Of a DNA stretch of 64,000 bases, positions 17,601-26,925 are shown in pieces. Below the pieces are notes generated by a model. That model was not told where the DNA came from and did not search any database. It saw nothing but the letters and a program-made list of their open reading frames with translations. The position numbers and the translations under genes are program-made. Every line of letters begins with the position of its first letter. The stretch's first letter is position 1. Source of the DNA: Acidobacteriaceae bacterium KBS 83 (GTDB taxonomy: Bacteria > Acidobacteriota > Terriglobia > Terriglobales > Acidobacteriaceae); assembly GCA_000381585.1 (NCBI GenBank), contig KB906735.1, positions 270,242 through 334,241 of the forward strand, in the 5' to 3' direction.

Positions 17601-18413
17601 ATGGCGCATGCAGAGGCCGACGGAAGACTGAGCCATCTGAACCACGAGCTCGTCGCGTCGCTGAACGACTTCCACGATCCGAGACAAGAGTGGCGCCGCC
17701 TCTTCTCGGAGCTGCTCGGAACATTCTTCCTCGTCCTCGTGGCCGCGGGTGGCGGCATGATGGGGCAGGCCTTTCCCGGCACAATCAGCCGCACCGCTGC
17801 GGTCGTCGCACCCGGTCTGATGGTGATGGCGATCATCCTCTTCATGGGCAAGGTGTCCGGCGCTCACCTCAATCCTGCGGTCAGTATCGCGTTCTCGCTG
17901 CGTGGTGACTTCCCATGGCGTCGCGTGCCGGGATACGTCGTCGTGCAGTTGATCGGCGCGACGCTCGCGGCACTCTTCCTGCACGCTGTGATCAACGTAT
18001 CGGCCAGCTACGGGTCGAACTATCCCGCGTCGGGATACTCCGCGTCCGATGCGTTCCTGATGGAGGCCGTGCTGACCCTCGGTCTCGTCAGTGTCATTCT
18101 CGGCACGGCGTCCGGCGCCCAGAACGTCGGGATCTTCGGCGCGATCGGCGTCGGCGCGTACATTGCGCTCGCCGGGCTGTGGGGGAGCCCCATCTCGGGA
18201 GCGTCGATGAACCCGGCCCGCACATTCGGCCCGAACCTAGTCGCAACCGACTTCACGAGCTACTGGGTATATGTCGCAGGCCCACTCGTGGGCGCAGTTC
18301 TCGCGGTGGGTGCAGCATGGGTGCTCCGCGGTGCCGGCGGCGGGCGCGCAGGCTCAGGTGCGGCACAGGGAAGCCTTTTCACCAAAGTCGAGCACCCGGA
18401 GAAGAAGGGGTAA
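17601..18413 (+). CDS. Aquaporin / MIP-family channel
   Basis: Predicted tetrameric water or small-solute channel in the inner membrane (270 residues). Two half-helix signatures are intact: HLNPAVS (about residue 90) and SMNPART (about residue 203), each followed by a membrane helix; six hydrophobic segments are visible (ELLGTFFLVLVAAGGGMMG; APGLMVMAIILFMG; YVVVQLIGATLAALFL; FLMEAVLTLGLVSVILG; IGVGAYIALAGLWG; YVAGPLVGAVLAVGAAWVL). The N-terminal 30 residues are hydrophilic and the tail is Gly/Arg-rich. Codon use is more GC-rich than its surroundings and the neighbours are decayed genes, so acquisition by transfer is plausible. Water versus glycerol selectivity cannot be decided here. Confidence 0.9.
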   Translation: MAHAEADGRLSHLNHELVASLNDFHDPRQEWRRLFSELLGTFFLVLVAAGGGMMGQAFPGTISRTAAVVAPGLMVMAIILFMGKVSGAHLNPAVSIAFSLRGDFPWRRVPGYVVVQLIGATLAALFLHAVINVSASYGSNYPASGYSASDAFLMEAVLTLGLVSVILGTASGAQNVGIFGAIGVGAYIALAGLWGSPISGASMNPARTFGPNLVATDFTSYWVYVAGPLVGAVLAVGAAWVLRGAGGGRAGSGAAQGSLFTKVEHPEKKG

Positions 18414-18679
18414 ATGTATGGTCCGTCGCCTGATTGCAAGCAAAATCTTCCATGGCAAAGCGATCTGCGCAAATATATTCGACTTCTGAGTGAAGCGATC
18501 TATCTGCTTCGAGCCATGATGGAATCCGCGCCCGCCCTCTCCTGACAACCCAAGCGGTCTCCAATTGCGGACCGTCTACCCCGGAAGGTTCAAGGTGGGC
18601 AGCATGAACCTGTTCAGCCATCAATCAATCTGTTTGCGAACCTGGTGAGAACTCTTCGATCCCCGTCGTGGTAGCTGTC
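18414..18679. other. Intergenic spacer after the aquaporin gene
   Basis: No gene, tRNA or terminator is evident. It ends at the long hairpin that flanks the IS110 remnant. Confidence 0.4.
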
Positions 18680-18726
18680 GTAAGGAAAAGTGGAAATCAC
18701 AAACTTGATTTCCATATTTTCCTTAC
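18680..18726. repeat. Long near-perfect hairpin at the end of an IS110 remnant
   Basis: Arms GTAAGGAAAA/TTTTCCTTAC (10 bp) and TGGAAATCA/TGATTTCCA (9 bp) stack with only a 1-versus-2-base bulge and a six-base loop CAAACT. The outer right arm includes the TAA stop of the IS110 transposase scrap. It may be an IS terminus structure or the transposase terminator. Confidence 0.75.
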
Positions 18727-18822
18727 GCGCAGACTGTCGGGGAATAGACCTGGCCGGTGGTTAGCACGGCCCAGGCAATACGTGCCAGCTTGTTCGCCAC
18801 CGCAATGATAGCGACATTCTAC
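18723..18822 (-). mobile_element. IS110-family transposase C-terminal remnant
   Basis: The minus strand encodes VAIIAVANKLARIAWAVLTT followed by GQVYSPTVCA and a TAA stop. This is the highly conserved C-terminal end of the DEDD/Ser transposases of IS110/IS116/IS902. Only about 33 residues remain. The upstream part is replaced directly by a CusA-type pump fragment on the other strand. Confidence 0.75.
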
Positions 18823-19441
18823 GGAGGCTTCGTCCGGGGTGCAGACAAGCACCTTCACGAGATACCTGCGTTGCCGGCAAATTACTCTTTTCAGTGGTCG
18901 GGAGAGCACGAACTGGAGTTGCGAGCCAAACAGCGACTGCAACTGATTCTTCCAGTCGTCTTCTTCGTGATCTTTCTACTTCTGTATCTTGTATTCCACT
19001 CAGGTGCGGAAGCGCTTGTCCTCATCTTTCCAACGATCTACACCATGACCGGCGGATTGTTGCTGCCGTGGCTGCTTCATCACAACTTCAGTGTTGCGGT
19101 GCCGTTGGCTATATCGCGCTCTTTGGAATCGCGGTCGAGACTGGTGTGGTCATGGCGGTCTATCTCCATGAAGCACTCGAGCACAAACTGCAAAGCGGGA
19201 AAGCGCTGACTAACGCCGAGGAAGCGGCAGCCATCGAAGGTGCTGTGCAACGCCTTCGCCCAAACTCATGACCGCCTGCGCGGTTCTTGCGAGCCTGGTT
19301 TCAATTCTTTGGGAATCCAATATCGGTTCCGATGTGATGAAAACAATTGCCGCTCCCATCGTCGGCGGCATGATTACCTCAACTATCCATGTCCTGATCC
19401 TGGTACCCGTCTCCTTCGTCATGATGAAGGAGCGGGCCTGA
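18823..19441 (+). pseudogene. CusA/CzcA heavy-metal RND pump, C-terminal remnant
   Basis: Three successive frames reconstruct the last third of a metal-efflux pump: SFQWSGEHELELRAKQRLQL and LPVVFFVIFLLLYLVFHSG, then after a shift near 19090 GYIALFGIAVETGVVMAVYL with IEGAVQRLRP, then after another shift ACAVLASLVSILWES, APIVGGMITSTIHVL and VMMKERA. These are the hallmarks of the heavy-metal branch, distinct from the intact HAE1 pump at 8.4 kb. The N-terminal two thirds are missing and an IS110 end sits at the junction. Confidence 0.82.
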
Positions 19442-19600
19442 AGCATGGAACGCTGTTGCGCAAAGATGAGGAACAACACGCAGCCGCAACGTCCCTGAGC
19501 GCCTGAAAGAGGGTTTTTCGAAACTTCCGGTCGTCGAAGCGCTTTCGCCACTCGCGGATGGTTTGGCTAGGGCTTGCCACATCTGACCAAGCGGGTATAT
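19442..19600. other. Short spacer with possible coding relic
   Basis: The minus strand reads SQTIREWRKRFDDRKFRKTL, which looks protein-like, perhaps transposase-like, but is too short to assign. Confidence 0.2.
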
Positions 19601-21412
19601 TCACTCTGCCTTATGGAGCACTTGCCGATCGCGTTCCCCCGCGTCCTTCGACTCACCCTGCATCAGGTCGACGATCGTCTCGAACAATTGATTTCGGGTT
19701 TCCAGTCTCACTCCGGCCCGCGTGATGTAACGGACGACGATGTCGACGCCCGCTCCGGCTGGCCGCAGATTGACCGATGGCATCGCGCTGAACTTTGGTG
19801 ATCCTTCTTCGTGTGTTACTCGCCTCCATTCCTCTTGCGCCATCTTCGCGTCGGCCTCCGTCGCCTTCACCGACGCCTCATAAATCTTCTCGATCAGCGG
19901 ATGAATGCTGGTGCCCACCGGTATGTTGACCTTGATCTCATCCCACATCCACTGTCCCACCGTGGAAAAGTTGAAATACTTTCCCCGAATGGCATACCCA
20001 TTCAGAAAAGAAACTCTTCTTCCCGTGGGATGGCCATTCGCCGTCCAGTTTCCCGTCTCCAGCAGCCACGTGCGGAACAGTCCCAACTCCACCACCTCTC
20101 CGCCGACGCCGTCGATCTCCACCCAGTCGTGGACCCTGATTCCGTTCGGTCCCATCAACACGAACCACCCGCAGAACGCCAAGATAAAGTCCTGGAAGAC
20201 CAGCGTCAATCCGGCCGTGGCCAGCCCAAGAATCGTCGGCATCTGTTGCGGCACGCCGAAGATGACCAGCAGAACAAGCACCAGGCCAACGACCTGCGTA
20301 CCCAGATTCAGAACCGTCGTCAGCGTCTGCTTCTGTCTGCGGTCGCGGAACATCCTCTCCAGCGCAACTTGAAGTCCCCACCCGCCAAGCATCGTCAGCA
20401 CACATATCGCCGCGATCACTGCGAGCGATTGCAGTATCAGATGAATGATGATCTTGTCCTGTATCTCTACCTGCTTTTCCCAACGTCCGTACAAGGCGAC
20501 AAGCTGCTGCTGCGCTCCCAGGCGATCGTTCAGGATGCTTTGGACCTTCTGCTGCTCTGCCTGCCGTTGCAGCCGCTCCACCCGCTCCGCACTCGATAAA
20601 GACGCCGTTGTTGCAGAAGCATCGGAGGAGGCCTCTGCTTTCATCCTTTCCTGATCGCTCGTCAGCGCAGCTACGTCCGCTGCCGCCAGTTGCTCAGCCT
20701 GCGCAATCAACCGCTTTCTATTGCGGTGTGACCACCACGCAGATATCTGTTGCGCCAGTGTCTTGTACTGTTCCGCCGTGGTGACGGCCGTCTGCCCTTC
20801 GTCCTTCGAAACGCTGTCGTCGTACTTCTTCATAGCGGCCTCGCGCGCCGCCAGTTCCTGTTGAATCTTTACTCGCTGATCGCCGCTCGCGCGCGAAAGA
20901 TCCACGAGGGAATCATCCAACTCATTCTGGTCGAGCCCAAGCTGGGCCTTCGCGACTTCAAGCTCGCTGCTCGTCGAAGCATCCGCACCTCCCCCACCTG
21001 CCGTCAGCGCCGCGATCCGCGCCTGGTCGCTCTTCACCGTAGCCTGAAGCTCCGTCACGCGTTGTTGCAGCGCCAGAGCCTTGCCGCTCAGCTTCGGCTT
21101 CTCCAGGCCGGCCTGCCTTAGTGACTGCGAGAAGGCCTGATCCACCTCGTGATCGGCAAGCCTCTCCGCCTCGCGCGCGAACTCCCGTTCCTCCGCCGAT
21201 CGCGCCATGCTCGCCAGCGTGGACGCAGTCTGCCACGGCCGCTGGTCGACGATCCCATGCGAGACATACTCTCCCGTCCAGTTTCCCTTCTTGGCATGCA
21301 GGAACGGAAGATATTCCATTACTCCCCGCGTCAGAAAGGCGCCTGCCAAAGCGGTGCTCAGTAAAACCAATAAAACTGTAATCGTCAGCTTACGAGCCCG
21401 AGTCATGTGCAT
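19601..21412 (-). CDS. MscS-family mechanosensitive channel with long periplasmic coiled-coil region
   Basis: Predicted inner-membrane channel that opens under tension to relieve osmotic shock. Of about 603 residues, the first membrane helix is KLTITVLLVLLSTALAGAFL; residues about 60-290 form a long charged, Gln/Ala/Glu-rich coiled-coil domain probably outside the membrane. Helices follow at IIIHLILQSLAVIAAICVL and VVGLVLVLLVIFGV. The MscS core is TILGLATAGLTLVFQDFILA (pore helix TM3) followed by GIRVHDWVEIDGVGGEVVE (beta domain), and an alpha/beta C-terminal domain. The ATG at 21412 was chosen over a TTG three codons earlier. It is larger than E. coli MscS and resembles multi-domain MscS proteins. 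Confidence 0.88.
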   Translation of the reverse strand: MHMTRARKLTITVLLVLLSTALAGAFLTRGVMEYLPFLHAKKGNWTGEYVSHGIVDQRPWQTASTLASMARSAEEREFAREAERLADHEVDQAFSQSLRQAGLEKPKLSGKALALQQRVTELQATVKSDQARIAALTAGGGGADASTSSELEVAKAQLGLDQNELDDSLVDLSRASGDQRVKIQQELAAREAAMKKYDDSVSKDEGQTAVTTAEQYKTLAQQISAWWSHRNRKRLIAQAEQLAAADVAALTSDQERMKAEASSDASATTASLSSAERVERLQRQAEQQKVQSILNDRLGAQQQLVALYGRWEKQVEIQDKIIIHLILQSLAVIAAICVLTMLGGWGLQVALERMFRDRRQKQTLTTVLNLGTQVVGLVLVLLVIFGVPQQMPTILGLATAGLTLVFQDFILAFCGWFVLMGPNGIRVHDWVEIDGVGGEVVELGLFRTWLLETGNWTANGHPTGRRVSFLNGYAIRGKYFNFSTVGQWMWDEIKVNIPVGTSIHPLIEKIYEASVKATEADAKMAQEEWRRVTHEEGSPKFSAMPSVNLRPAGAGVDIVVRYITRAGVRLETRNQLFETIVDLMQGESKDAGERDRQVLHKAE

Positions 21413-21421
21413 ACCATTCAA

Positions 21422-21965
21422 AATCGTCCCCTTGTTTCCCCTTGATTCAATGCTAAATCGGTCACTTTATCCATGAAGGAACTTAATGGCGTCTGCGAAG
21501 TATCGGATACGAGCCACGGCGAAGAAGATTATCGATCCCAACCGGATCAAACCATTTCTTTCAACCCGTCCCAGCTGGTCTCCATAGTTCTCTTCCTTAG
21601 CGGTAGAGACGCCGCTCGCCGCTATTTGATCCACTGATAAAGGGTTGGAAGCACGAGGAAGCGACATGCCCTGTAAAATCCGAGCGCCGAGCCCAGTCGC
21701 GAAGCACGAGGGTGGCTTTCGATTCGATTTCAGGCTATCGAATCATGCATCGAGGTAACGCGAATGGTCAAGAAATCGGTACTGCTTCCGCGGAGATTTT
21801 CCGGATTGCCCCATGACTATCAGATCCGGCGCAAGCGTTCCGGGTGGATGGTCGGCAAGCCAGAATTTATCCTGCTAGCCGATTTCAGAAGCAAAGTAAC
21901 TTCCGTATTATCCGTCATTCGAGAATAAATCCCTCCGTCCGCGGCGTTGCTCCGAGACGACATAT
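21422..21965. other. Gap without a convincing gene
   Basis: A 66-codon minus-strand frame (21467-21667) includes a hydrophobic run LIRLGSIIFFAVARIRYF but has no recognisable family and was not called. The rest shows nothing clear. Confidence 0.35.
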
Positions 21966-22257
21966 CTATTCAGACCGCAGCGCCTGCATCGGGTCGACGG
22001 ACGCGGCACGGGCTGCCGAAATAGACGATGCTACTAACGCCACAAGCAAGAGCGGACCCGTAACACCGGCGTAGATCATCACATCGGTAGCTCCACGCCG
22101 AATAGCAAGGTTTGAAGCAAGCGGGTTAAGATAAGCGCCGCGATCACTCCCGCCACTGTGCCAGCAAGCGACATTTTCGCTCCCCTCCAAGAGAGAGCCG
22201 CAATACATTTTCGCGACACGCTCTGAGCACCATCCGGACACCGATCTCCCGTGTTCG
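21966..22257 (-). pseudogene. FtsX/MacB-type ABC permease, C-terminal remnant
   Basis: In successive minus-strand frames: REIGVRMVLRACRENVLRLS, then SLAGTVAGVIAALILTRLLQ with TLLFGVEL, then GPLLLVALVASSISAARAA with SVDPMQALRSE and a stop. This is the last domain of an ADOP-type permease (usual REIGVRMALGA and RVDPM.ALR.E). Two frameshifts break it. Its upstream end joins a RibD-like reductase fragment in the same direction. Confidence 0.75.
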
Positions 22258-22420
22258 CGTGCATCCCGGCCTCGAGCGCCCGTTGCGCCGTGTACGCGCC
22301 CATCATCATAACGTTCCCGGCCCCGGCGGCGGCCTTCGCCTGTGCCATCGCGTTGGAGATCCCATCAGTCACACATACGTCACCAACGGATAGTTCGCGA
22401 CGGACGGGCCAGGCAATCGA
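22258..22420 (-). pseudogene. RibD C-terminal/dihydrofolate-reductase-like fragment
   Basis: The minus strand reads VTDGISNAMAQAKAAAGAGN followed by VMMMGAYTAQRALEAGMHAN, matching the conserved segment of the small DHFR/RibD-C family (VTDGIESAL.QAK.AAG.KNVMVMGG...Q..L.AG). Only this middle piece exists; it is cut off by the permease fragment. Confidence 0.65.
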
Positions 22421-22518
22421 CTATGAGTCGATGCACTTCCTTGCAGTGAATCTCGATGAGCAGTGCACCAGATCCTCGGCCACTGCCGCAAAGTCATTTC
22501 GAGATTAAGGGGTGGCCG

Positions 22519-22936
22519 ATGCCAGGATTAGAAAAACGCACAGCACTGCGCGGACGGGTTGAGATCGCGCTACGCGTCGAGGATCTGAATGCCATGCAGA
22601 CGTTTACCAGGAAATGGTCGTTTGCTGTTGATGAATAGAAGTCCGCATTGGGCGTTCTTCAAAATCGGGGCTGGGTATGGCGGTCACACACAGGTGCTCG
22701 CATTGTTCGATTTCCTACAAGTTCTCGCTATCGGCGTAGCGCCGTCGCGACTTCGACGCTTGACCATATCGCATTCGAGATCGACCCAGCGGATTTCGCT
22801 GGCGAAAAGATAGACTGGAAGCATTGGGGTTTCAGGTTGCAACTGCAGAACACGCGTGGGTACATTGGCGGTCGTTTTATGTAATCGATCGAGAGGGCAA
22901 TCAAGTGGAACTAGTCTGTTATGACGCTCGCGTGTA
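22519..22936 (+). pseudogene. VOC-family (glyoxalase/bleomycin-resistance fold) pseudogene
   Basis: The frame opens LRGRVEIALRVEDLNAMQ, shifts to HWAFFKIGAGYGGHTQVLAL, shifts again to TLDHIAFEIDPADFAGEK, and ends ATAEHAWVHWRSFYVIDREG with NQVELVCYDARV. Together these form the two beta-alpha-beta-beta-beta modules of a VOC protein of about 140 residues. At least three frameshifts separate the parts. Confidence 0.75.
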
Positions 22937-22979
22937 AGAAATGGAACTGGGCCGACATCCAGGAGCTATTCTCTTCTTT

Positions 22980-23489
22980 ATGAGTGAAGGGCGCCAATTG
23001 GCGACCACGATCCGTCCGGCGCTTTCAGAAGACGCTGAGGGCATTGCCCGCACGTTCCTGGAAAGTGCCGAGTACCACGCCCGTGTTGATCCTAAACGCT
23101 ATTCTGCCCCGACACTTGAGACGATATCGGCACGCTACCGAGAGGGGCGGCAGCATCTGCCGGTGGCGGGCGGACAGGCTATCACTCTTGTTGCGGACCT
23201 CAGTGGTGAGATCGTTGGATTCATAGATGCCCGTCTCGAACAGTCGCCAGATTTAATGCACAGAGAAATGATCTATTGTCATGTCGCGGAGATCGCGGTA
23301 AGCGGCCGCCACCAGAATCAGGGCATCGGTGGACGACTGCTGCGGGCGGCTGAAGATTGGGGGCGCCGGCAGGGTGCGGAGTTTGCATCTTTGGAATATC
23401 ACGCCGCGAACACGCGCGCTAGCGTGTTCTATAAGAGGCGTATGGGCTATTGCGTAGCATCCATCACAGCGATAACGCCTCTAGTCTAG
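22980..23489 (+). CDS. GNAT-family N-acetyltransferase
   Basis: A 169-residue acetyl-CoA-dependent acetyltransferase. The start at 22980 (SEGRQ) is preferred over 22941 because the family fold begins at TTIRPALSEDAEGIAR. Motif A, which binds the acetyl-CoA pyrophosphate, is VSGRHQNQGIGGRLLRAAE (residues about 105-124); a preceding strand YCHVAEIAV and later VFYKRRMGYCVA (motif B) complete the fold. The acceptor substrate is unknown. It is intact although surrounded on both sides by pseudogenes. Confidence 0.82.
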   Translation: MSEGRQLATTIRPALSEDAEGIARTFLESAEYHARVDPKRYSAPTLETISARYREGRQHLPVAGGQAITLVADLSGEIVGFIDARLEQSPDLMHREMIYCHVAEIAVSGRHQNQGIGGRLLRAAEDWGRRQGAEFASLEYHAANTRASVFYKRRMGYCVASITAITPLV

Positions 23490-23712
23490 CCGTGCAGTCG
23501 ACGCGCTAGGACGAGCGGCCAAAACAACTTCCGGATTGCCGGCAATGTGGAAGTGATCCGCCCGCGTTGTGACGTGATTGGATCTGCAGAACACGCCACG
23601 TGGATAGCTTCCGAATAGCCCGTGAGACGCTCGTGACCTCGCGCACAAGCCGAGATCCGGGCACGGCAGCATTCTTTGCCGCGCGTGCTTACCGTTCTTG
23701 CTGCAGTTTAGG

Positions 23713-23732
23713 GCAGTGCAGTGCAGTGCAGT
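23713..23732. repeat. Tandem repeat (GCAGT)x4
   Basis: Four perfect contiguous copies of GCAGT. It lies in non-coding sequence and is a candidate slippage site; no function is evident. Confidence 0.85.
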
Positions 23733-23903
23733 CGATTCTGGGCACTGATTAGACATCGGTTGTTGAATGCCTGTTACCGAGCCCGAGTGAATCGATTCGT
23801 GGCCAAAATGAGTACATTCTGCTCAATGTTCCGGGTTCGTGCGGTGGCCACCTTCCGGAATGAAAGGAAGACGTACCCTTCTTTCTCTGAATCAGTGCAG
23901 GTC

Positions 23904-23942
23904 GCTCCCGGACGTCGCCAAGAACCAACCCGCAACGTCCGG
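23904..23942. repeat. Perfect 10-bp inverted repeat
   Basis: TCCCGGACGT and ACGTCCGGGA are separated by 19 bases. The strong GC-rich arms would form a hairpin, but no U-tract follows. Confidence 0.6.
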
Positions 23943-24018
23943 GACCGCCTCGCAACACTCCTGTCCGTCTCGTCACCCTTAGGTCGCCAAGGGGCTGCCT
24001 AGTCCATACGCTCGGGTC

Positions 24019-24480
24019 ATGAAGTCACTTGTTAGAAAAGAACCCCTGAAGAGGATGGCGCTCTGCATAGGCTTCCTGTCAGCGCTTCCGATTGCCCAGG
24101 CCGCGCAACCTATCACGGTCACCATGACCACTGACAACTGGCGGACCAAGGAGAACGCGAAGTTCCTCCGGCAGCTGGGTTTTCGATTATGGCTTGAAGC
24201 GACTGAACAGCGGCGATGCGGTACTGAAAGGCATCACGTTCAGCGACGGAACGATCAAGTTCGACGTCAATACGATCGGCCGCGGCGTACCCGGAATAGC
24301 CTTTCGTCAGCAAGACGAAGGGAATCTCCAGCTCTTCTATCTTAAGCCTGATCCGAGCTGTCCGGCCCTCCAGGCTTGCATACATTATGACCCCAGACTC
24401 ATGGGGTCATAATGTGGGACTTCTTTCCGCAATATCAAACGCGAGCTCCGGAAGAACGGGGATAAGAACACATGATTCCC
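24019..24480 (+). pseudogene. Secreted protein (laminin-G/concanavalin-like fold) remnant
   Basis: It starts with a plausible signal peptide (LCIGFLSALPIAQAAQPITV) then TMTTDNWRTKENAKFLRQLG. After a frameshift the second frame gives LKRLNSGDAVLKGITFSDGT, IKFDVNTIGRGVPGIAFRQQ and EGNLQLFYLKPDP. A further shift yields PQTHGVIMWDFFPQYQTRAP and then stops. The SDGTIKFDV/GIAFRQQD pattern is typical of LamG-like proteins related to secreted glycosyl-hydrolase-associated domains. The C-terminal half is missing. Confidence 0.6.
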
Positions 24481-24790
24481 GCGCGTACGACCAAATCGAG
24501 TTAGTAATATATTCAAATTTTGCTTTTGCCATCGCGACTCTTGCCGGATGCGGGCTCTCCGCCTCCCAGCGTCGCCTCCTCTGGGTAGGGAGCAATGCAT
24601 TGGGACGTTCATGTTCCCGTCCGAAGCCATCCACATGGGGTGGCAGAACTTTTTCCATTCGTTCCAGCACTTGGCGTTGTCATGCGACGCTAAACCGAAT
24701 GTTGCTGAAAGTTATCGGCAAACCATTGCCCCTCTGCCGTGGAATTCTCGCCAACTTCGATAAGCTTTGGTCTAAACGACAGCATTCCCC

Positions 24791-25801
<1,011 letters not shown>

Positions 25802-25804
25802 AAC

Positions 25805-26272
25805 CTACCTACCGCTTTGCGATTCAGGAGATGCAGTGGCGGAAGGCGCTTCGATCGAGAGCAGGATTGCGGCAACAATGGCCATCACCGCGCCAAGATC
25901 CTGGAAGGGCGTCAATCGCTCGTGCAAAAAGAGTACGGCGATTGCTACGGTAAGGAGCGGATAGAGTGAGATCAGAGATATAACGACGGAGGCTTTGCCG
26001 CCAGACTCCAGGGCGGCAAAGCTTGTCAACGCTCCCAAGCCGTTGAGCACTCCGCTGAGGATCGACAACGCCAGAATGAATGGCCGGAGATGCCACTGGA
26101 TGGGCACAGTAAAAGCCAACCCGGCTGAGATGGCAACCATTGCCCAAGCCCACCAGAAACAGGAGAGTTGGCTGGAGATGCGATTGGTGGAGAGCTTCTG
26201 TGTGACACCAGTGATGCCCCAGAAGACAAGAGCGATAGTCGCGAAGAGCAGCCACGCTGGCATCAATGACAT
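25805..26272 (-). CDS. Half-size EamA/DMT transporter (second of a pair)
   Basis: A 155-residue membrane protein with one EamA repeat of five helices: PAWLLFATIALVFWGITGV; WWAWAMVAISAGLAFTV; PFILALSILSGVLNGLGAL; ASVVISLISLYPLLTVAIA; DLGAVMAIVAAILLSIEA. Full-size EamA exporters contain two such repeats in one chain; here the two halves are separate genes 9 bases apart. By analogy with EmrE-type or half-size DMT pairs they may form a heterodimer. The neighbours suggest sugar or sugar-acid movement, but this is inference. Confidence 0.75.
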   Translation of the reverse strand: MSLMPAWLLFATIALVFWGITGVTQKLSTNRISSQLSCFWWAWAMVAISAGLAFTVPIQWHLRPFILALSILSGVLNGLGALTSFAALESGGKASVVISLISLYPLLTVAIAVLFLHERLTPFQDLGAVMAIVAAILLSIEAPSATASPESQSGR

Positions 26273-26281
26273 AGGTGCGGC

Positions 26282-26752
26282 CTACATGCTCAGAAGATAG
26301 ATGGCGACGAGTGCAAGTGCGAATCCGATGATCTGTTGCTTGCTGATGCGTTCGCGAAGAAACGTAACCGCCAACATCACAGTCACGATCGGGAAAAGAG
26401 CAGTAGCGGGAGCGACGATGGAGACCTTCCCGCCCGACCCTAGTGCGCGGAAGAAGGCAATGTTCCCTGCTCCTCCCAGGATTCCGGTAACAAACGCCCA
26501 CGCGATGCCAGCACGCCGCTGTGGGCCGACGGCTCCGTGGCGCGCCGCCGGAAATAGCACGAGCATCAAGGGAAGGAGCCCAACGGTGAAGAAAATCTGG
26601 TTTGTGTTCGCGTCCACGCCGGAGGAAGCGACCTTGAAGACGGCTCCCCACGCGCCCCACAATAGAATCGTGACCAGCGAGTAAGCCAGCCACGCGGGCA
26701 TGCCCGCCAGCATGGTGCGCGCTGTTGCTCTGGAGTCGATGGCAGAAGGCAT
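26282..26752 (-). CDS. Half-size EamA/DMT transporter (first of a pair)
   Basis: One EamA repeat with five helices, including PAWLAYSLVTILLWGAWGAV, FFTVGLLPLMLVLFPA, GIAWAFVTGILGGAGNIAFF, SIVAPATALFPIVTVMLAVT and QIIGFALALVAIYLLS. Both this and the next gene begin with MPAWL, showing they arose by duplication of a single-repeat ancestor. The start is uncertain: ATG at 26752, 26713 and 26701 are possible and an upstream ATG at 26902 would add an implausible basic extension. It is divergent from the enolase-superfamily gene at 26926. Confidence 0.72.
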   Translation of the reverse strand: MPSAIDSRATARTMLAGMPAWLAYSLVTILLWGAWGAVFKVASSGVDANTNQIFFTVGLLPLMLVLFPAARHGAVGPQRRAGIAWAFVTGILGGAGNIAFFRALGSGGKVSIVAPATALFPIVTVMLAVTFLRERISKQQIIGFALALVAIYLLSM

Positions 26753-26925
26753 CGGTGGCAAAGAGGAATGCTGAGGATACGTCGTTGCAATGTGAGCGTG
26801 CAATAGTCGAAGCAGGCCGCGAAGTAATATTGTGATCGTTCTTTCGCTTAAGCGGGGGCCGATGGGTTTGCGCCCTCTAAAGAACGCCGCCTCTCTTATC
26901 ACCAGCCTCGAATGGATGCGTACCG

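Larger units (their letters stand above)
23490..24018. other. Non-coding interval with short repeats
   Basis: No gene is recognised. It holds a (GCAGT)x4 tandem and a 10-bp inverted repeat, listed separately. Confidence 0.45.

Noticed and set aside
24383-24414. Perfect 12-bp inverted repeat CATTATGACCCC/GGGGTCATAATG
   Set aside because: The same bases read in frame as part of a decayed coding sequence (PQTHGVIMWDFF), so the symmetry is probably incidental to protein-coding bases and not a regulatory element.
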